A stretch of DNA of 40,702 nucleotides from the IMG/VR virus record IMGVR_UViG_3300036853_000241, positions 1-40,702 of that record; one strand, given 5' to 3'. This document shows, piece after piece, positions 1 to 6,158 of the stretch; the first letter of the stretch is position 1; every line of letters starts with the position of its first letter. This DNA comes from a virus. Below the pieces are notes generated by a model that was not told where the DNA came from, did no database searches, and was given only the letters and a program-made list of their open reading frames with translations. Both the position numbers and the translations under genes were made by a program.

Positions 1-61
1 GACGCCGGCGTGTCTATTAAGTGAAGTTAAGCGGCAGTGAAGTTAAGCGGCAGTGAAATTT
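1..61. repeat. Left terminal direct repeat (61 bp, imperfect)
   Basis: The first 61 bases match the last 61 bases of the window (40642-40702) in the same orientation with four differences, at positions 15, 18, 28 and 44. All four read T here and G at the right end. The repeat contains two tandem 16-bp units (26-41 and 42-57). It could be an attachment site, a terminal redundancy or an assembly overlap; the sequence alone does not decide. Confidence 0.85.
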
Positions 62-70
62 CACTGCCGC
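47..70. repeat. Perfect 24-bp palindrome at left end
   Basis: Positions 47-70 are a perfect palindrome centred on AAATTT. Pairing extends to 37-80 with one mismatch (T44 against C73). The right-end repeat has G at the equivalent of T44, which would restore pairing. Positions 60-89 are also a perfect 30-bp inverted copy of 40653-40682. It lies just beyond the stop of the minus-strand gene ending at 90, so it could also act as that gene's terminator, although no long T-run follows. Confidence 0.85.
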
Positions 71-89
71 TTCACTTCACTTCATCGAC

Positions 90-782
90 TCATAACCCCT
101 GCCTTGCGGGAGGGAGAGGCAGGTTGCTTCTCTCTGCGTATTCCTTGCCGATTTGCCAGACGCGGTTCTTAGTGGAAAAGATTCTCCACCCGCGTTTGGG
201 GCCAATCTTTTTCAAGTCGGCAACGATCTTGTCGTGCGGCACTCCCGCACAACACCTCTGATAAATCCACTTGTCGCGTGCTTCGGTTTTCTTGTCCCGC
301 TTCGCGGGCTTCGGAACCTTCTTCGCCCGCGACGACTTCGCTCCCAAACTCACGCGGGTAGCTTCATCGGTGAGCTTCGCTTTCGCCGTCTGCCGATCAG
401 CCCACGCCAGCGCGTATTCGTACACTTCGCGGAGAGTGTAGTCTTTCGCACGCAGTCGTTCCTCGGGCATTTCAACAACACGAGCCAGGTGCATCCATTC
501 TTGAAGACCTTTCGGGCGACCCAAGTGCCGAGTCTCCAGGGTGTCGCGAGCAGCTTCGAGTCCGGCTTGAATTGCCTCGATCCCTTCCTGAATCACCCGC
601 CGCTGCGCCTCTACGGCCTCTCGATATCCCGACGAGTTGATCCCCTCGATCATCGCGTTCACGAAGGCTTGCATGCGCGTTTGGATGCGCTCCCACGCGG
701 CCCGCATCTCCGGGTCGTTATCAACGCGTTCTTGGAAGGCTTGGCCAGCGAGCACATCGCGGGGCGCGGAGTCGTTCGACAT
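90..782 (-). CDS. Hypothetical protein, charged, possible DNA-binding C-terminus
   Basis: A 230-residue protein of unrecognised family. The N-terminal 90 residues are helix-rich and charged. The middle has a Lys/Arg-rich linker (KKVPKPAKRDKK). The C-terminal segment (DKWIYQRCCAGVPHDKIVADL) looks like a helix-turn-helix of the kind used for repetitive DNA recognition, but this is inference. It is the only gene at the left end and runs opposite to the early operon. GGAG on the minus strand, about 6 bases before the ATG, serves as ribosome site and lies inside a 12-bp stem (785-796/825-836). Confidence 0.75.
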   Translation of the reverse strand: MSNDSAPRDVLAGQAFQERVDNDPEMRAAWERIQTRMQAFVNAMIEGINSSGYREAVEAQRRVIQEGIEAIQAGLEAARDTLETRHLGRPKGLQEWMHLARVVEMPEERLRAKDYTLREVYEYALAWADRQTAKAKLTDEATRVSLGAKSSRAKKVPKPAKRDKKTEARDKWIYQRCCAGVPHDKIVADLKKIGPKRGWRIFSTKNRVWQIGKEYAERSNLPLPPARQGL

Positions 783-784
783 GA

Positions 785-836
785 GTTACTCCACGAACAC
801 GGGCCGGCTCGACCGGCGCTCGCGTCGTGGAGTAAC
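785..836 (-). promoter_or_regulatory. Hairpin covering the ribosome site of the 90-782 gene
   Basis: Perfect 12-bp inverted arms at 785-796 and 825-836 enclose a GC-rich 28-base loop with its own CCGG repeats. The minus-strand GGAG ribosome site lies within the gene-proximal arm. In mRNA the hairpin would hide the ribosome site. As DNA it could be an operator. Confidence 0.6.
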
Positions 837-1177
837 CGCGGTCGCCGGTCGAGCGTCAGCCGGTAGCTACTCCGGCCTTCCCGCTGGACGCACTATACCA
901 CCTCTCCCCTAACCCTTCCCTGCCGAAATCTGACCCTCGATTTTTGATCGCAGTTAAGAGATCGACCGGGCGCGAGGGTGATCGGCCGAAAACCAACTCC
1001 CAAACGCAGGCGCGCAAAGCGAACCGCGTTTCCTTTCGTTTGTCACATTGGATCGACTGTAACGTTCGCGACTGAACACGGGCGTTTGGTGGTGATGGCG
1101 ACTGCGAGTGAAAAAAATCCTTCGCGAAGTGGACTGCGGAGTGGGCGTTTTTGGGAAGTGTCCGGACCCCGGTTGAC

Positions 1178-1252
1178 GGCGCTTAAGCGCCTTGCCTTGC
1201 CTTTTAGAAAAATACTTAAATAGCTAGGCTAGGCATTAATATCGCTTAAGCG
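1178..1252. repeat. AT-rich island flanked by CTTAAG palindromes
   Basis: A 14-bp perfect palindrome (1178-1191) and a 10-bp palindrome sharing the core CGCTTAAGCG (1243-1252) bracket an AT-rich stretch containing CTTTTAGAAAAATACTTAAA and short tandem TAGGC units. The outer bases also pair (GACGGC from 1175, GCCGTC to about 1262), giving a large inverted structure. The base composition is sharply unlike the GC-rich surroundings and suits a DNA-unwinding element; that role is inferred. Confidence 0.65.
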
Positions 1253-1300
1253 CTAAGCCGTCGAAAACACCGCGCCGTTTCGGGCACCCGTCGTCAGGGT

Positions 1301-1426
1301 CGGCGCCGTTCATTTCAACGGCGCCGTGAAAAGGAACGGCGCCGTTCCTACAACGGCGCCGTTGAAATGAACGGCGCCGTTACCCCAACGGCGCCGTTGG
1401 GTTTTGAAAAGGTTACGACGGCGCCG
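1301..1426. repeat. Array of seven phased CGGCGCCG palindromes (iteron-like)
   Basis: GGCGCC cores begin at 1302, 1320, 1338, 1355, 1373, 1390 and 1420. The first six are spaced 18, 18, 17, 18 and 17 bp; the last lies 30 bp further on. Most copies extend to the 12-base palindrome AACGGCGCCGTT. A possible half copy (CGCGCCGTT) is at 1271-1279. Regular spacing of a palindromic site points to a cooperatively binding protein: an initiator, partition protein or repressor. No binding protein can be assigned from sequence. Confidence 0.8.
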
Positions 1427-1598
1427 ATGGGGGGAACGGGGTTACGACCGTGCGAGAAGTCGGCGCTTGACGAATTGGTGAACGTCGGGTAAGGTTCTCT
1501 CCGCTGACCGGTTTGCAAGCGACCAGTCCGGGGTTCGACCCATCGCGTGATGGTGCCCGTGGCTGATTAGGTGAGCCGGCGGCGCACAGAGTTCGTTC

Positions 1599-2657
1599 AT
1601 GACCCCATCGTTTCGATGGGTCCCCGACGATTCTCCGTCGGTGGACAAAACCCCGTTTGTTCCAGCACTTCGTTTCACTGGCACCGGTAAGGTGTGGCGT
1701 GTTTGGCTGCTCGCCGATGTGCGGTGCATGGCCGTGCATTACCAGCCCGGCCAGAAGACGCAACCGTGCCTCGCGGAGTCGGGCGAGTGCCCGTACTGCA
1801 AGATGCCGACCTGGTGGGAAAGGACCGAGGCGTATGTCCCGGCGATGCTGGAAATAAAAAAACTTCCGGACCCGAGTTGGCAACCCATCCTCGCGATCCT
1901 GACCAAGGGGTGCGCAAAGCAGATGGGCGTGAAGCCCCATCGCGGAAAAATGTTCGACCTGGAGCGGGCGACGAAGGGCTCGCGCTGTACGCCGCTCAAT
2001 GCCAAACTCGTTCAGGTCAGCGACCCGCTGCGACCGTCGTTCGACATCGAGCCGCTGATCCGGCGGCTCTGGTGGGCGACGGCCGACATCGGGGCGGTCG
2101 AGCTGCCCGAGCCGATCCCCATCCCCGTCGAGGAAGTGCATCGCGAACCGTTCGTGCCCGTGCTTCAGCCGCTCATGCTCACCGAGGAAGAGAAGACTCG
2201 CATGCGCGAGCAGGCGCAGCGGCTCGGCCTTGCGAACTTCGCCGCGAAGATCGGCAGCCCGGAACCGGATTCGCGTTCTCACGCGACCGAGGCCGTTCCC
2301 GCCGCTCAGTCAACTCCCACATCGGCGACCCAGCCGACCACGTCACCACCGGCCGCTGTGGTCGAGCCTGCCACACTCGACGGGCTAACCATCAAGCCCG
2401 AACCCGGCGTGCTCTCCGGGACGCTGGTGAAAGCTGCCGGCCCGGATCAATCGCCGCAGACGAAACCCGCGCCCACCAAGCCGCTCCCGCAACCGCGGGT
2501 GTCCATGACACAGGCTGCGTTGAATCGCATCGACTCGACGCTACAGCAACGCGAGGCCGGCGACCGGCAAGCGACCGTCGGCGATCTGCTCCCGAAGATC
2601 CTCAACACCCCGTCCAACGGCCAGCACACGAACGGCACGGAAGGGGGAACCAAGTAA
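1599..2657 (+). CDS. Zinc-motif protein, possible single-strand DNA-binding protein
   Basis: A 352-residue protein, first of the early operon and directly downstream of the palindrome array. The N-terminal half is globular and carries H47, C57, C64 and C67 (His-x9-Cys-x6-Cys-x2-Cys), reminiscent of the zinc module of T4 gp32-type single-strand DNA-binding proteins. Residues about 220-340 are a Pro/Thr/Ala-rich, probably disordered tail. The gp32-like role is inference from motif and place beside the origin candidate; overall similarity is not obvious. The start is ATG after GTTCGTTC, without a clear Shine-Dalgarno sequence. Its stop overlaps the next start by one base. Confidence 0.7.
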   Translation: MTPSFRWVPDDSPSVDKTPFVPALRFTGTGKVWRVWLLADVRCMAVHYQPGQKTQPCLAESGECPYCKMPTWWERTEAYVPAMLEIKKLPDPSWQPILAILTKGCAKQMGVKPHRGKMFDLERATKGSRCTPLNAKLVQVSDPLRPSFDIEPLIRRLWWATADIGAVELPEPIPIPVEEVHREPFVPVLQPLMLTEEEKTRMREQAQRLGLANFAAKIGSPEPDSRSHATEAVPAAQSTPTSATQPTTSPPAAVVEPATLDGLTIKPEPGVLSGTLVKAAGPDQSPQTKPAPTKPLPQPRVSMTQAALNRIDSTLQQREAGDRQATVGDLLPKILNTPSNGQHTNGTEGGTK

Positions 2658-2923
2658 TGACCCCCGACCAAATCCCCGTTCGCATTCCCGAATCCGTTCG
2701 GGAACTGATCCTCGACGTCGACGCGCTGCGCTACCTTCAGAAGCTCTATCGCCAGACGACGGACTGCGCCACGCGGCGTGAGATTGAGTATCTCGAAAAG
2801 GTGATCGATCGCCGGTTACTCGAATGCGGCGCGATCACCGGCCACGATTCCGAACTGCACCTGGTGGCGATCGCGGCCCGGGTGAAGGGCAATCGCGAGG
2901 CGATGAAGGGAGGTGCACGTTGA
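2657..2923 (+). CDS. Small hypothetical protein
   Basis: 88 residues, unrecognised. The sequence is mostly helical (ALRYLQKLYRQTTDCATRREIEYLEKVIDRRLLECGA), with two short amphipathic helices that could form a hairpin dimer. The start ATG shares a base with the upstream TAA, and the stop TGA overlaps the TTG start of the next gene, so it is translationally coupled in the early operon. The ribosome site GGGGG lies in the end of the preceding gene. Confidence 0.7.
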   Translation: MTPDQIPVRIPESVRELILDVDALRYLQKLYRQTTDCATRREIEYLEKVIDRRLLECGAITGHDSELHLVAIAARVKGNREAMKGGAR

Positions 2924-3195
2924 GCACTCCCAATCAATCCTGGTACCAGAATCTCGAACCGTCGCTTCAGTCGATCTTCGATTCGGCGGCTCGCTTTGCC
3001 TCCGATGACAACCTCGATGCGCCGACCGAGTTTGTTCTTCAGCAGGTCGACGCCTCGGTCGGCATGATGATCCAGGCGTGCCAGGCTTTTCTGGCTCTGC
3101 CCGTTGACGAAATGGCGAACGTGCCCGGTGGCCTTCGTGCTCGCGCGATGGCCCGGGCCGCGATCACCGCGGCGAAGGAAGGGGGGCTGCTATGA
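2920..3195 (+). CDS. Small hypothetical protein, TTG start
   Basis: 91 residues, unrecognised. The chosen start is TTG at 2920 because it overlaps the upstream stop (TTGA) and has GGAGGTG upstream at good spacing; the frame is open further upstream, but that part would be buried in the preceding gene. The protein is acidic and helical with a Met-rich middle (DASVGMMIQACQAF). The stop overlaps the ATG of the DUF6166-like gene. Confidence 0.65.
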   Translation: MSTPNQSWYQNLEPSLQSIFDSAARFASDDNLDAPTEFVLQQVDASVGMMIQACQAFLALPVDEMANVPGGLRARAMARAAITAAKEGGLL

Positions 3196-3740
3196 AACAC
3201 CCCCAAACGGTTTACCGCGGTGCGCGGATCTACGACAAGCAAGTGAGCGTGGGCGTCCGCGTCACAGTGGACGGCGAAGTCTTCAGCCCGCGCCGCTCTC
3301 GCCTGGTCAAGGACATCAGCCAGAACTTCGAGTGGTCGTACTCCGGCGCGGGACCGATGCAGCTTGCATTGGCTCTCGTGCTCGACGCGACCGACGACCG
3401 GGACCTCGCGGAGTTGATCTACCCCTACTTCCGCTACGTGGTGATGTGCTGGCCGTCGGAAGGCTGGTCGATTACCGCGGGCGAAATTCAGACGTGGGTG
3501 GAGCAGGCCGAGCGGGAAACCATCCTCGAAGCGTTCGACGCCGCGGATGGTCCGGTGATGGGCTGCTTCGCCGTTCCCCACTGTCGCGTCTGCGGATGTA
3601 CCGAGGATGATTGCTCGCAGTGCATCGAAGCGAGTGGTATGCCGTGCTGCTGGATGGAGGATGAGGATCCGCCCATCTGCTCGCGGTGTGCGATCGAAGA
3701 CGTCGAGGCGCTGATTCGCGGGGAAGGGGGTGCCGCTTGA
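3192..3740 (+). CDS. DUF6166-like protein with Cys-rich C-terminus
   Basis: 182 residues. Residues about 7-80 match my memory of the DUF6166 family: YRGARI, VTVDGEVF, then FEWSYSGAGPMQLALALVLD, a pattern common in plasmid and phage proteins of unknown role. The C-terminal part (about 125-170) is Cys-rich with CRVCGCTEDDCSQC, CCW and CSRC, suggesting bound zinc. ATGA overlaps link it to its neighbours. The molecular function is unknown. The same Cys-rich module recurs in phage hypothetical proteins as far as I recall. Confidence 0.75.
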   Translation: MKHPQTVYRGARIYDKQVSVGVRVTVDGEVFSPRRSRLVKDISQNFEWSYSGAGPMQLALALVLDATDDRDLAELIYPYFRYVVMCWPSEGWSITAGEIQTWVEQAERETILEAFDAADGPVMGCFAVPHCRVCGCTEDDCSQCIEASGMPCCWMEDEDPPICSRCAIEDVEALIRGEGGAA

Positions 3741-3994
3741 ACACGCACTCCCCGACAACCGTGTCCGTAACGAACGTGTGCAGTGTGCCGAAGTGCGGTA
3801 AGCCGCTACCGGTTCACTCGCTCATGTGTCGCGACCACTGGAAGCTGCTCCCCCACGCGACCCGCGCGAAGGTGCGTGTCGCGTGCGAGAAGTTCCGCGC
3901 CGGCGAGCTGTCGGCCGACGAACTCCGCAAGGTCCAAGTCGCGGCGACGAAGGCCGTGCTCGCAAAGCAGCGGAAGGGGGTGGATCGTGGCTGA
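3737..3994 (+). CDS. Small zinc-finger-like protein
   Basis: 85 residues with a TTG start overlapping the upstream TGA; GGGAAGGGGG upstream gives the ribosome site. The N-terminal part holds C-x4-C-x9-C-x2-H followed by W (CSVPKCGKP...LMCRDHWKLLP), a compact zinc-binding arrangement often met in small phage proteins. The rest is a basic helix (RKVQVAATKAVLAKQRK). A nucleic-acid-binding role is likely but unproven. Confidence 0.7.
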   Translation: MNTHSPTTVSVTNVCSVPKCGKPLPVHSLMCRDHWKLLPHATRAKVRVACEKFRAGELSADELRKVQVAATKAVLAKQRKGVDRG

Positions 3995-4469
3995 CACGCA
4001 AACCGTCCCCGACCTTCGGCCCTGCTTCGTGCAGCTCGCGAAGTGGCTCGACGGCGAGTCGGACCGGGTCGAGCAGATCGGCGTCAATGAGACCGTCGTT
4101 TACAGGGAGACTCGCGATTCGGCTTCGCGGATCCGCGGCCGGGCGATGATGTGTCGCCAGACCGTTCTGGAGTCGCCACGGGGCGCCCAGATCCTCGCCG
4201 CGGAAGGCGACACGGCGATCGTTGTTCCGCTCGCGGATCTGGTCGAACTCGCGCAGCTCGGCAAGCTGATGCGCGACGCGCAGTCGCGTTACTTCGCCGC
4301 CCGCGACGCGAAGCGGGGCATCACCGCGGAAGGCGAACTCCTCGCGGCGAAGATCGCCGAGAAGCGATTCGACGCCGCGGTGAAGAAGATCCTCGAACGC
4401 AAGCGGCAGCCCGAAATTCCAGGGGTGGGCGATTCACCGACGGGTGAAGAAGGAGGTGGTCTGTTCTAG
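3987..4469 (+). CDS. Hypothetical early protein
   Basis: 160 residues, unrecognised. The GTG start at 3987 overlaps the end of the preceding gene by 8 bases and has GGAAGGGGG upstream. The N-terminal half is mixed alpha/beta with two cysteines (C13, C55). The C-terminal half is a long charged helix (GKLMRDAQSRYFAARDAK...KKILERKRQ). It is the last gene of the first early operon and converges on the HTH gene 4474-4806, with a 14-bp stem between and across their ends. Confidence 0.65.
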   Translation: MADTQTVPDLRPCFVQLAKWLDGESDRVEQIGVNETVVYRETRDSASRIRGRAMMCRQTVLESPRGAQILAAEGDTAIVVPLADLVELAQLGKLMRDAQSRYFAARDAKRGITAEGELLAAKIAEKRFDAAVKKILERKRQPEIPGVGDSPTGEEGGGLF

Positions 4470-4473
4470 CCTC

Positions 4474-4806
4474 TCACTGCTTCCGCTTCCGGCTGCCTCT
4501 TCCAGGAGTAGCAGCCGGAAGCGGCACAGTTGGCTTGGGCGGATCACCGTTGGGCTTTGCGTGCTTGGGCTTGCGAGTCTTCCTCACGGTCAACGGTCGA
4601 CCGCGTCCATCCTCCCGCGACGGCGGGATAAACGCGTCGACGTCGGCGGTCTTGAGGAGTAGAGTTCCGCGACTGCTGCCCACACGACACGCCGCGAGCA
4701 GCCCGGCGTTGATCCAATTCTGAATCGTCTTTGGCGACCAGCCCTTGCGCGCTGACGCCTCTCCGACCGTCTCCAACCCGACATCACTCAAAGAAAATTC
4801 CAACAT
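4474..4806 (-). CDS. Helix-turn-helix regulator (MerR/AlpA/excisionase-like)
   Basis: 110 residues. Residues about 18-60 form a winged HTH of the AlpA/Xis type: GWSPKTIQNWINAGLL as recognition helix, then a wing (RGTLLL) and KTADVDAFI, where the last helix of such domains usually sits. The C-terminus is a Lys/Pro/Arg-rich tail. The minus-strand ribosome site GGAGGG (4811-4816) is strong. The gene faces direct repeats at 4840 and 4884, so it probably controls a divergent switch as repressor or excisionase; which of these cannot be told from sequence. Confidence 0.75.
   Translation of the reverse strand: MLEFSLSDVGLETVGEASARKGWSPKTIQNWINAGLLAACRVGSSRGTLLLKTADVDAFIPPSREDGRGRPLTVRKTRKPKHAKPNGDPPKPTVPLPAATPGRGSRKRKQ
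4483..4524. terminator. 14-bp hairpin at convergent gene ends
   Basis: Perfect 14-bp arms at 4483-4496 and 4511-4524 with a 14-base loop lie between the stop of the plus-strand early operon (4469) and inside the last codons of the minus-strand HTH gene (stop at 4474). There is no T-run, so classical intrinsic termination is doubtful. A bidirectional transcript end or RNA-stability hairpin is plausible. Confidence 0.5.
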
Positions 4807-4839
4807 GAAGGCCCTCCGTTTCCCTTACTTTATAGGCAT

Positions 4840-4904
4840 TTGGCGTATGGTGCGAAAATATATTTTGGAATTGGTGAAACATATTGGCGTCTGGTGCGTA
4901 TATA
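4840..4904. promoter_or_regulatory. Divergent regulatory region with two operator-like direct repeats
   Basis: Two copies of TTGGCGT(A/C)TGGTGCG, starting at 4840 and 4884, are each followed by an AT-rich stretch (AAAATATA and TATATATA). The spacing is 44 bp, close to four helical turns, so a dimer pair could bind on one face. The region is much more AT-rich than the genome and lies between the minus-strand HTH gene and the plus-strand small genes. This is the most promoter-like place in the left half. Confidence 0.65.
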
Positions 4905-4951
4905 TAAGTGTGGGGCGGGTGATGATGGTGACGCAAACGGAGGGTGATGAG

Positions 4952-5110
4952 ATGAAGACGATGGACGCTGCGGTTGCGATGTTCTGTGGGGTGTGCGGGG
5001 TGATTGGTGCGGTGTGCTTCGGCATCATCGGCCAGTGGTGGGTCGCGATTGCGGTCGGCGTGTGTGCGGCGTCGAGCATCGCGAAGGGTGTTCGGAAACT
5101 GCGGGCGTAA
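4952..5110 (+). CDS. Small membrane protein
   Basis: 52 residues with two hydrophobic stretches, about 7-26 and 28-42, and a basic C-terminus (KGVRKLRA), suggesting a hairpin inner-membrane protein. The ATG at 4952 is chosen because CGGAGGGTGATG precedes it; a longer frame from 4745 would run through the operator region. First plus-strand gene downstream of the putative switch. It may act in superinfection exclusion or another membrane task, but the function is unknown. Confidence 0.6.
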   Translation: MKTMDAAVAMFCGVCGVIGAVCFGIIGQWWVAIAVGVCAASSIAKGVRKLRA

Positions 5111-5174
5111 CGCGGTGCGGTGGGCGCGGGGCGAAGTGTAGTAGCCCCGCGAGTCTTCAACGGAGGGTGCTGCG

Positions 5175-5372
5175 ATGCGTGCGATTTGCATTAAGTGCTG
5201 GAACCCGGACGCACTGGTGACGATGGACCTGGATGGGACCAAGCAGTTCCGATGCACCGAGTGCGAAGAGGAGTTCGAGTGCAAGGAGGTGCGGGAGACT
5301 CTTGAGGCGATGAAGGCGGGCTGGGAGAAGCTGATCGGCTGGGCCGAGAGCTACCCGGGGGAAGCGAAGTGA
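5175..5372 (+). CDS. Small zinc-ribbon protein
   Basis: 65 residues with two CxxC knuckles (CIKC near residue 5 and CTEC near residue 27), followed by an acidic helix. This is a typical zinc-ribbon size and layout. GGAGGGTGCTGCG precedes the ATG. It lies between two other very small genes and upstream of a 15-bp hairpin (5383-5418). The binding partner is unknown. Confidence 0.7.
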   Translation: MRAICIKCWNPDALVTMDLDGTKQFRCTECEEEFECKEVRETLEAMKAGWEKLIGWAESYPGEAK

Positions 5373-5382
5373 ACGCGAACCC

Positions 5383-5418
5383 GGCGGCTGAGTGACAACG
5401 GGGTGTCACTCAGCCGCC
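5383..5418 (+). terminator. Strong 15-bp hairpin between small genes
   Basis: Perfect arms at 5383-5397 and 5404-5418 with a six-base loop (ACGGGG). It starts ten bases after the stop at 5372 and ends 18 bases before the start at 5437. No T-run follows, so it may be an mRNA-stabilising or attenuating structure rather than a full terminator. Confidence 0.6.
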
Positions 5419-5436
5419 CCAACGGAGGAACCGGAC

Positions 5437-5550
5437 ATGATCGGCATCGGCGCTGTGGTGATGGGCAGCATGGGCTTACTGCTCGCGATCCTGCTCCCAT
5501 GTGGGATCGCGATGAACCGAGCGAACGCACGACGGAGGGCCTCACGATGA
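5437..5550 (+). CDS. Very small membrane protein
   Basis: 37 residues, translated by hand. M1-M26 is one hydrophobic span (GAVVMGSMGLLLAILLPCGI), followed by a basic tail (NRANARRRASR), giving a single-pass protein with the C-terminus inside by the positive-inside rule. ACGGAGGAACC is a good ribosome site. Its stop overlaps the ATG of the next gene (ATGA). The coupling and ribosome site make it credible despite its size. Confidence 0.5.
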   Translation: MIGIGAVVMGSMGLLLAILLPCGIAMNRANARRRASR

Positions 5551-5762
5551 CGACTGAAAAGAGGCTGGTGTACTTGTACTCGAACGGCAAAGGGCAGTGG
5601 TTTGCGAAGTGCTACTGGTGTCACTGCTCGACGGCTTCGCACGATTCGCCTGACGATCTGCGAATCCTCGCCGACGCGAAGAAGAAGGACTGGCGAATCG
5701 AGATGCGAGGCGATGGACAGTACCGGCTGACGTGCGACACATGCGTGCGGCGCGGCCGGTGA
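5547..5762 (+). CDS. Small zinc-ribbon protein
   Basis: 71 residues with CYWCHC in the first half and CDTC near the C-terminus, a likely four-cysteine zinc site. GACGGAGGGC lies upstream and the start overlaps the preceding stop. No family recognised; similar small CxxC proteins fill this part of the genome and may bind host transcription or replication factors, which is inference. Confidence 0.65.
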   Translation: MTTEKRLVYLYSNGKGQWFAKCYWCHCSTASHDSPDDLRILADAKKKDWRIEMRGDGQYRLTCDTCVRRGR

Positions 5763-6158
5763 GACAAGTCGGGCGGGGCCAGTCGGAAGCCGAGTAGTTT
5801 GGCGGCTTCCGGCGGACGCGGGACAAGAGTGATGTTCCGCTGCCCCGTTCCGGCTTTACGAAAAGGCGGGCTGGGTCGCTGGTTGTGTTCTGGTGATTGG
5901 GTAAGCGACACATGGGTTCTCTCCGAGGGGTGTTCCTTCGGCCCATACCAGCCCGCTGAACACACGGCCCGCGGGGATTGGATAGCGAATGCTGCGGCGT
6001 TACGCCGTGGATGATCGCGAGTGCCCTTCAGTTCGAGACGCTTCAGGTCGGAGTCATCCGAGTGCTTCGCACCCGCAGGGCGGCTCCTCCAGAAGCGCAG
6101 TTCCGAAAGTGACCGACCCCGCGGGCCGTCTTTCAACCAACAGCGTGAGGGTGATTCG
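5763..6158. other. Intergenic block with inverted repeats
   Basis: About 400 bases without a convincing gene. It has a 9-bp stem at 5784-5792/5803-5811. A longer-range pair joins ACGGCCCGCGGG near 5964-5976 with CCCGCGGGCCGT near 6117-6129, enclosing about 140 bases. The plus strand could fold into a long leader RNA ahead of the gene at 6159. No known RNA family was recognised. Confidence 0.45.

Larger units (their letters stand above)
783..1598. other. Non-coding block, origin or partition-site candidate
   Basis: About 800 bases with no convincing gene. It holds the hairpin at 785-836, an AT-rich stretch around 1200-1242 framed by CTTAAG-centred palindromes, and a phased palindrome array at 1301-1425. 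An open frame at 978-1223 has unconvincing composition and runs into the palindromes, so it is not called. The next gene starts at 1599. Confidence 0.7.

Noticed and set aside
1-61. Diversity-generating retroelement, because all end-repeat differences are one base type (A/C on the other strand)
   Set aside because: No reverse transcriptase gene is present, the repeat is not at the end of a receptor-binding gene, and only four sites differ.
153-866. 237-residue plus-strand frame opposite the left-end gene
   Set aside because: Antisense to a credible minus-strand gene; composition is typical of a high-GC shadow frame.
978-1223. 81-residue open frame in the left non-coding block
   Set aside because: Arg/Pro/Ser-rich shadow-like composition, no ribosome site, and it runs into the AT-rich palindromes.
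1301-1426. CRISPR array
   Set aside because: Units are 12-base palindromes 17-18 bp apart without unique spacers of CRISPR length, and no cas genes are present.
1500-1560. tRNA remnant near GGGGTTCGACCC
   Set aside because: The T-loop-like stretch has no proper 7-nt loop and stem, and no acceptor or anticodon arm can be drawn.
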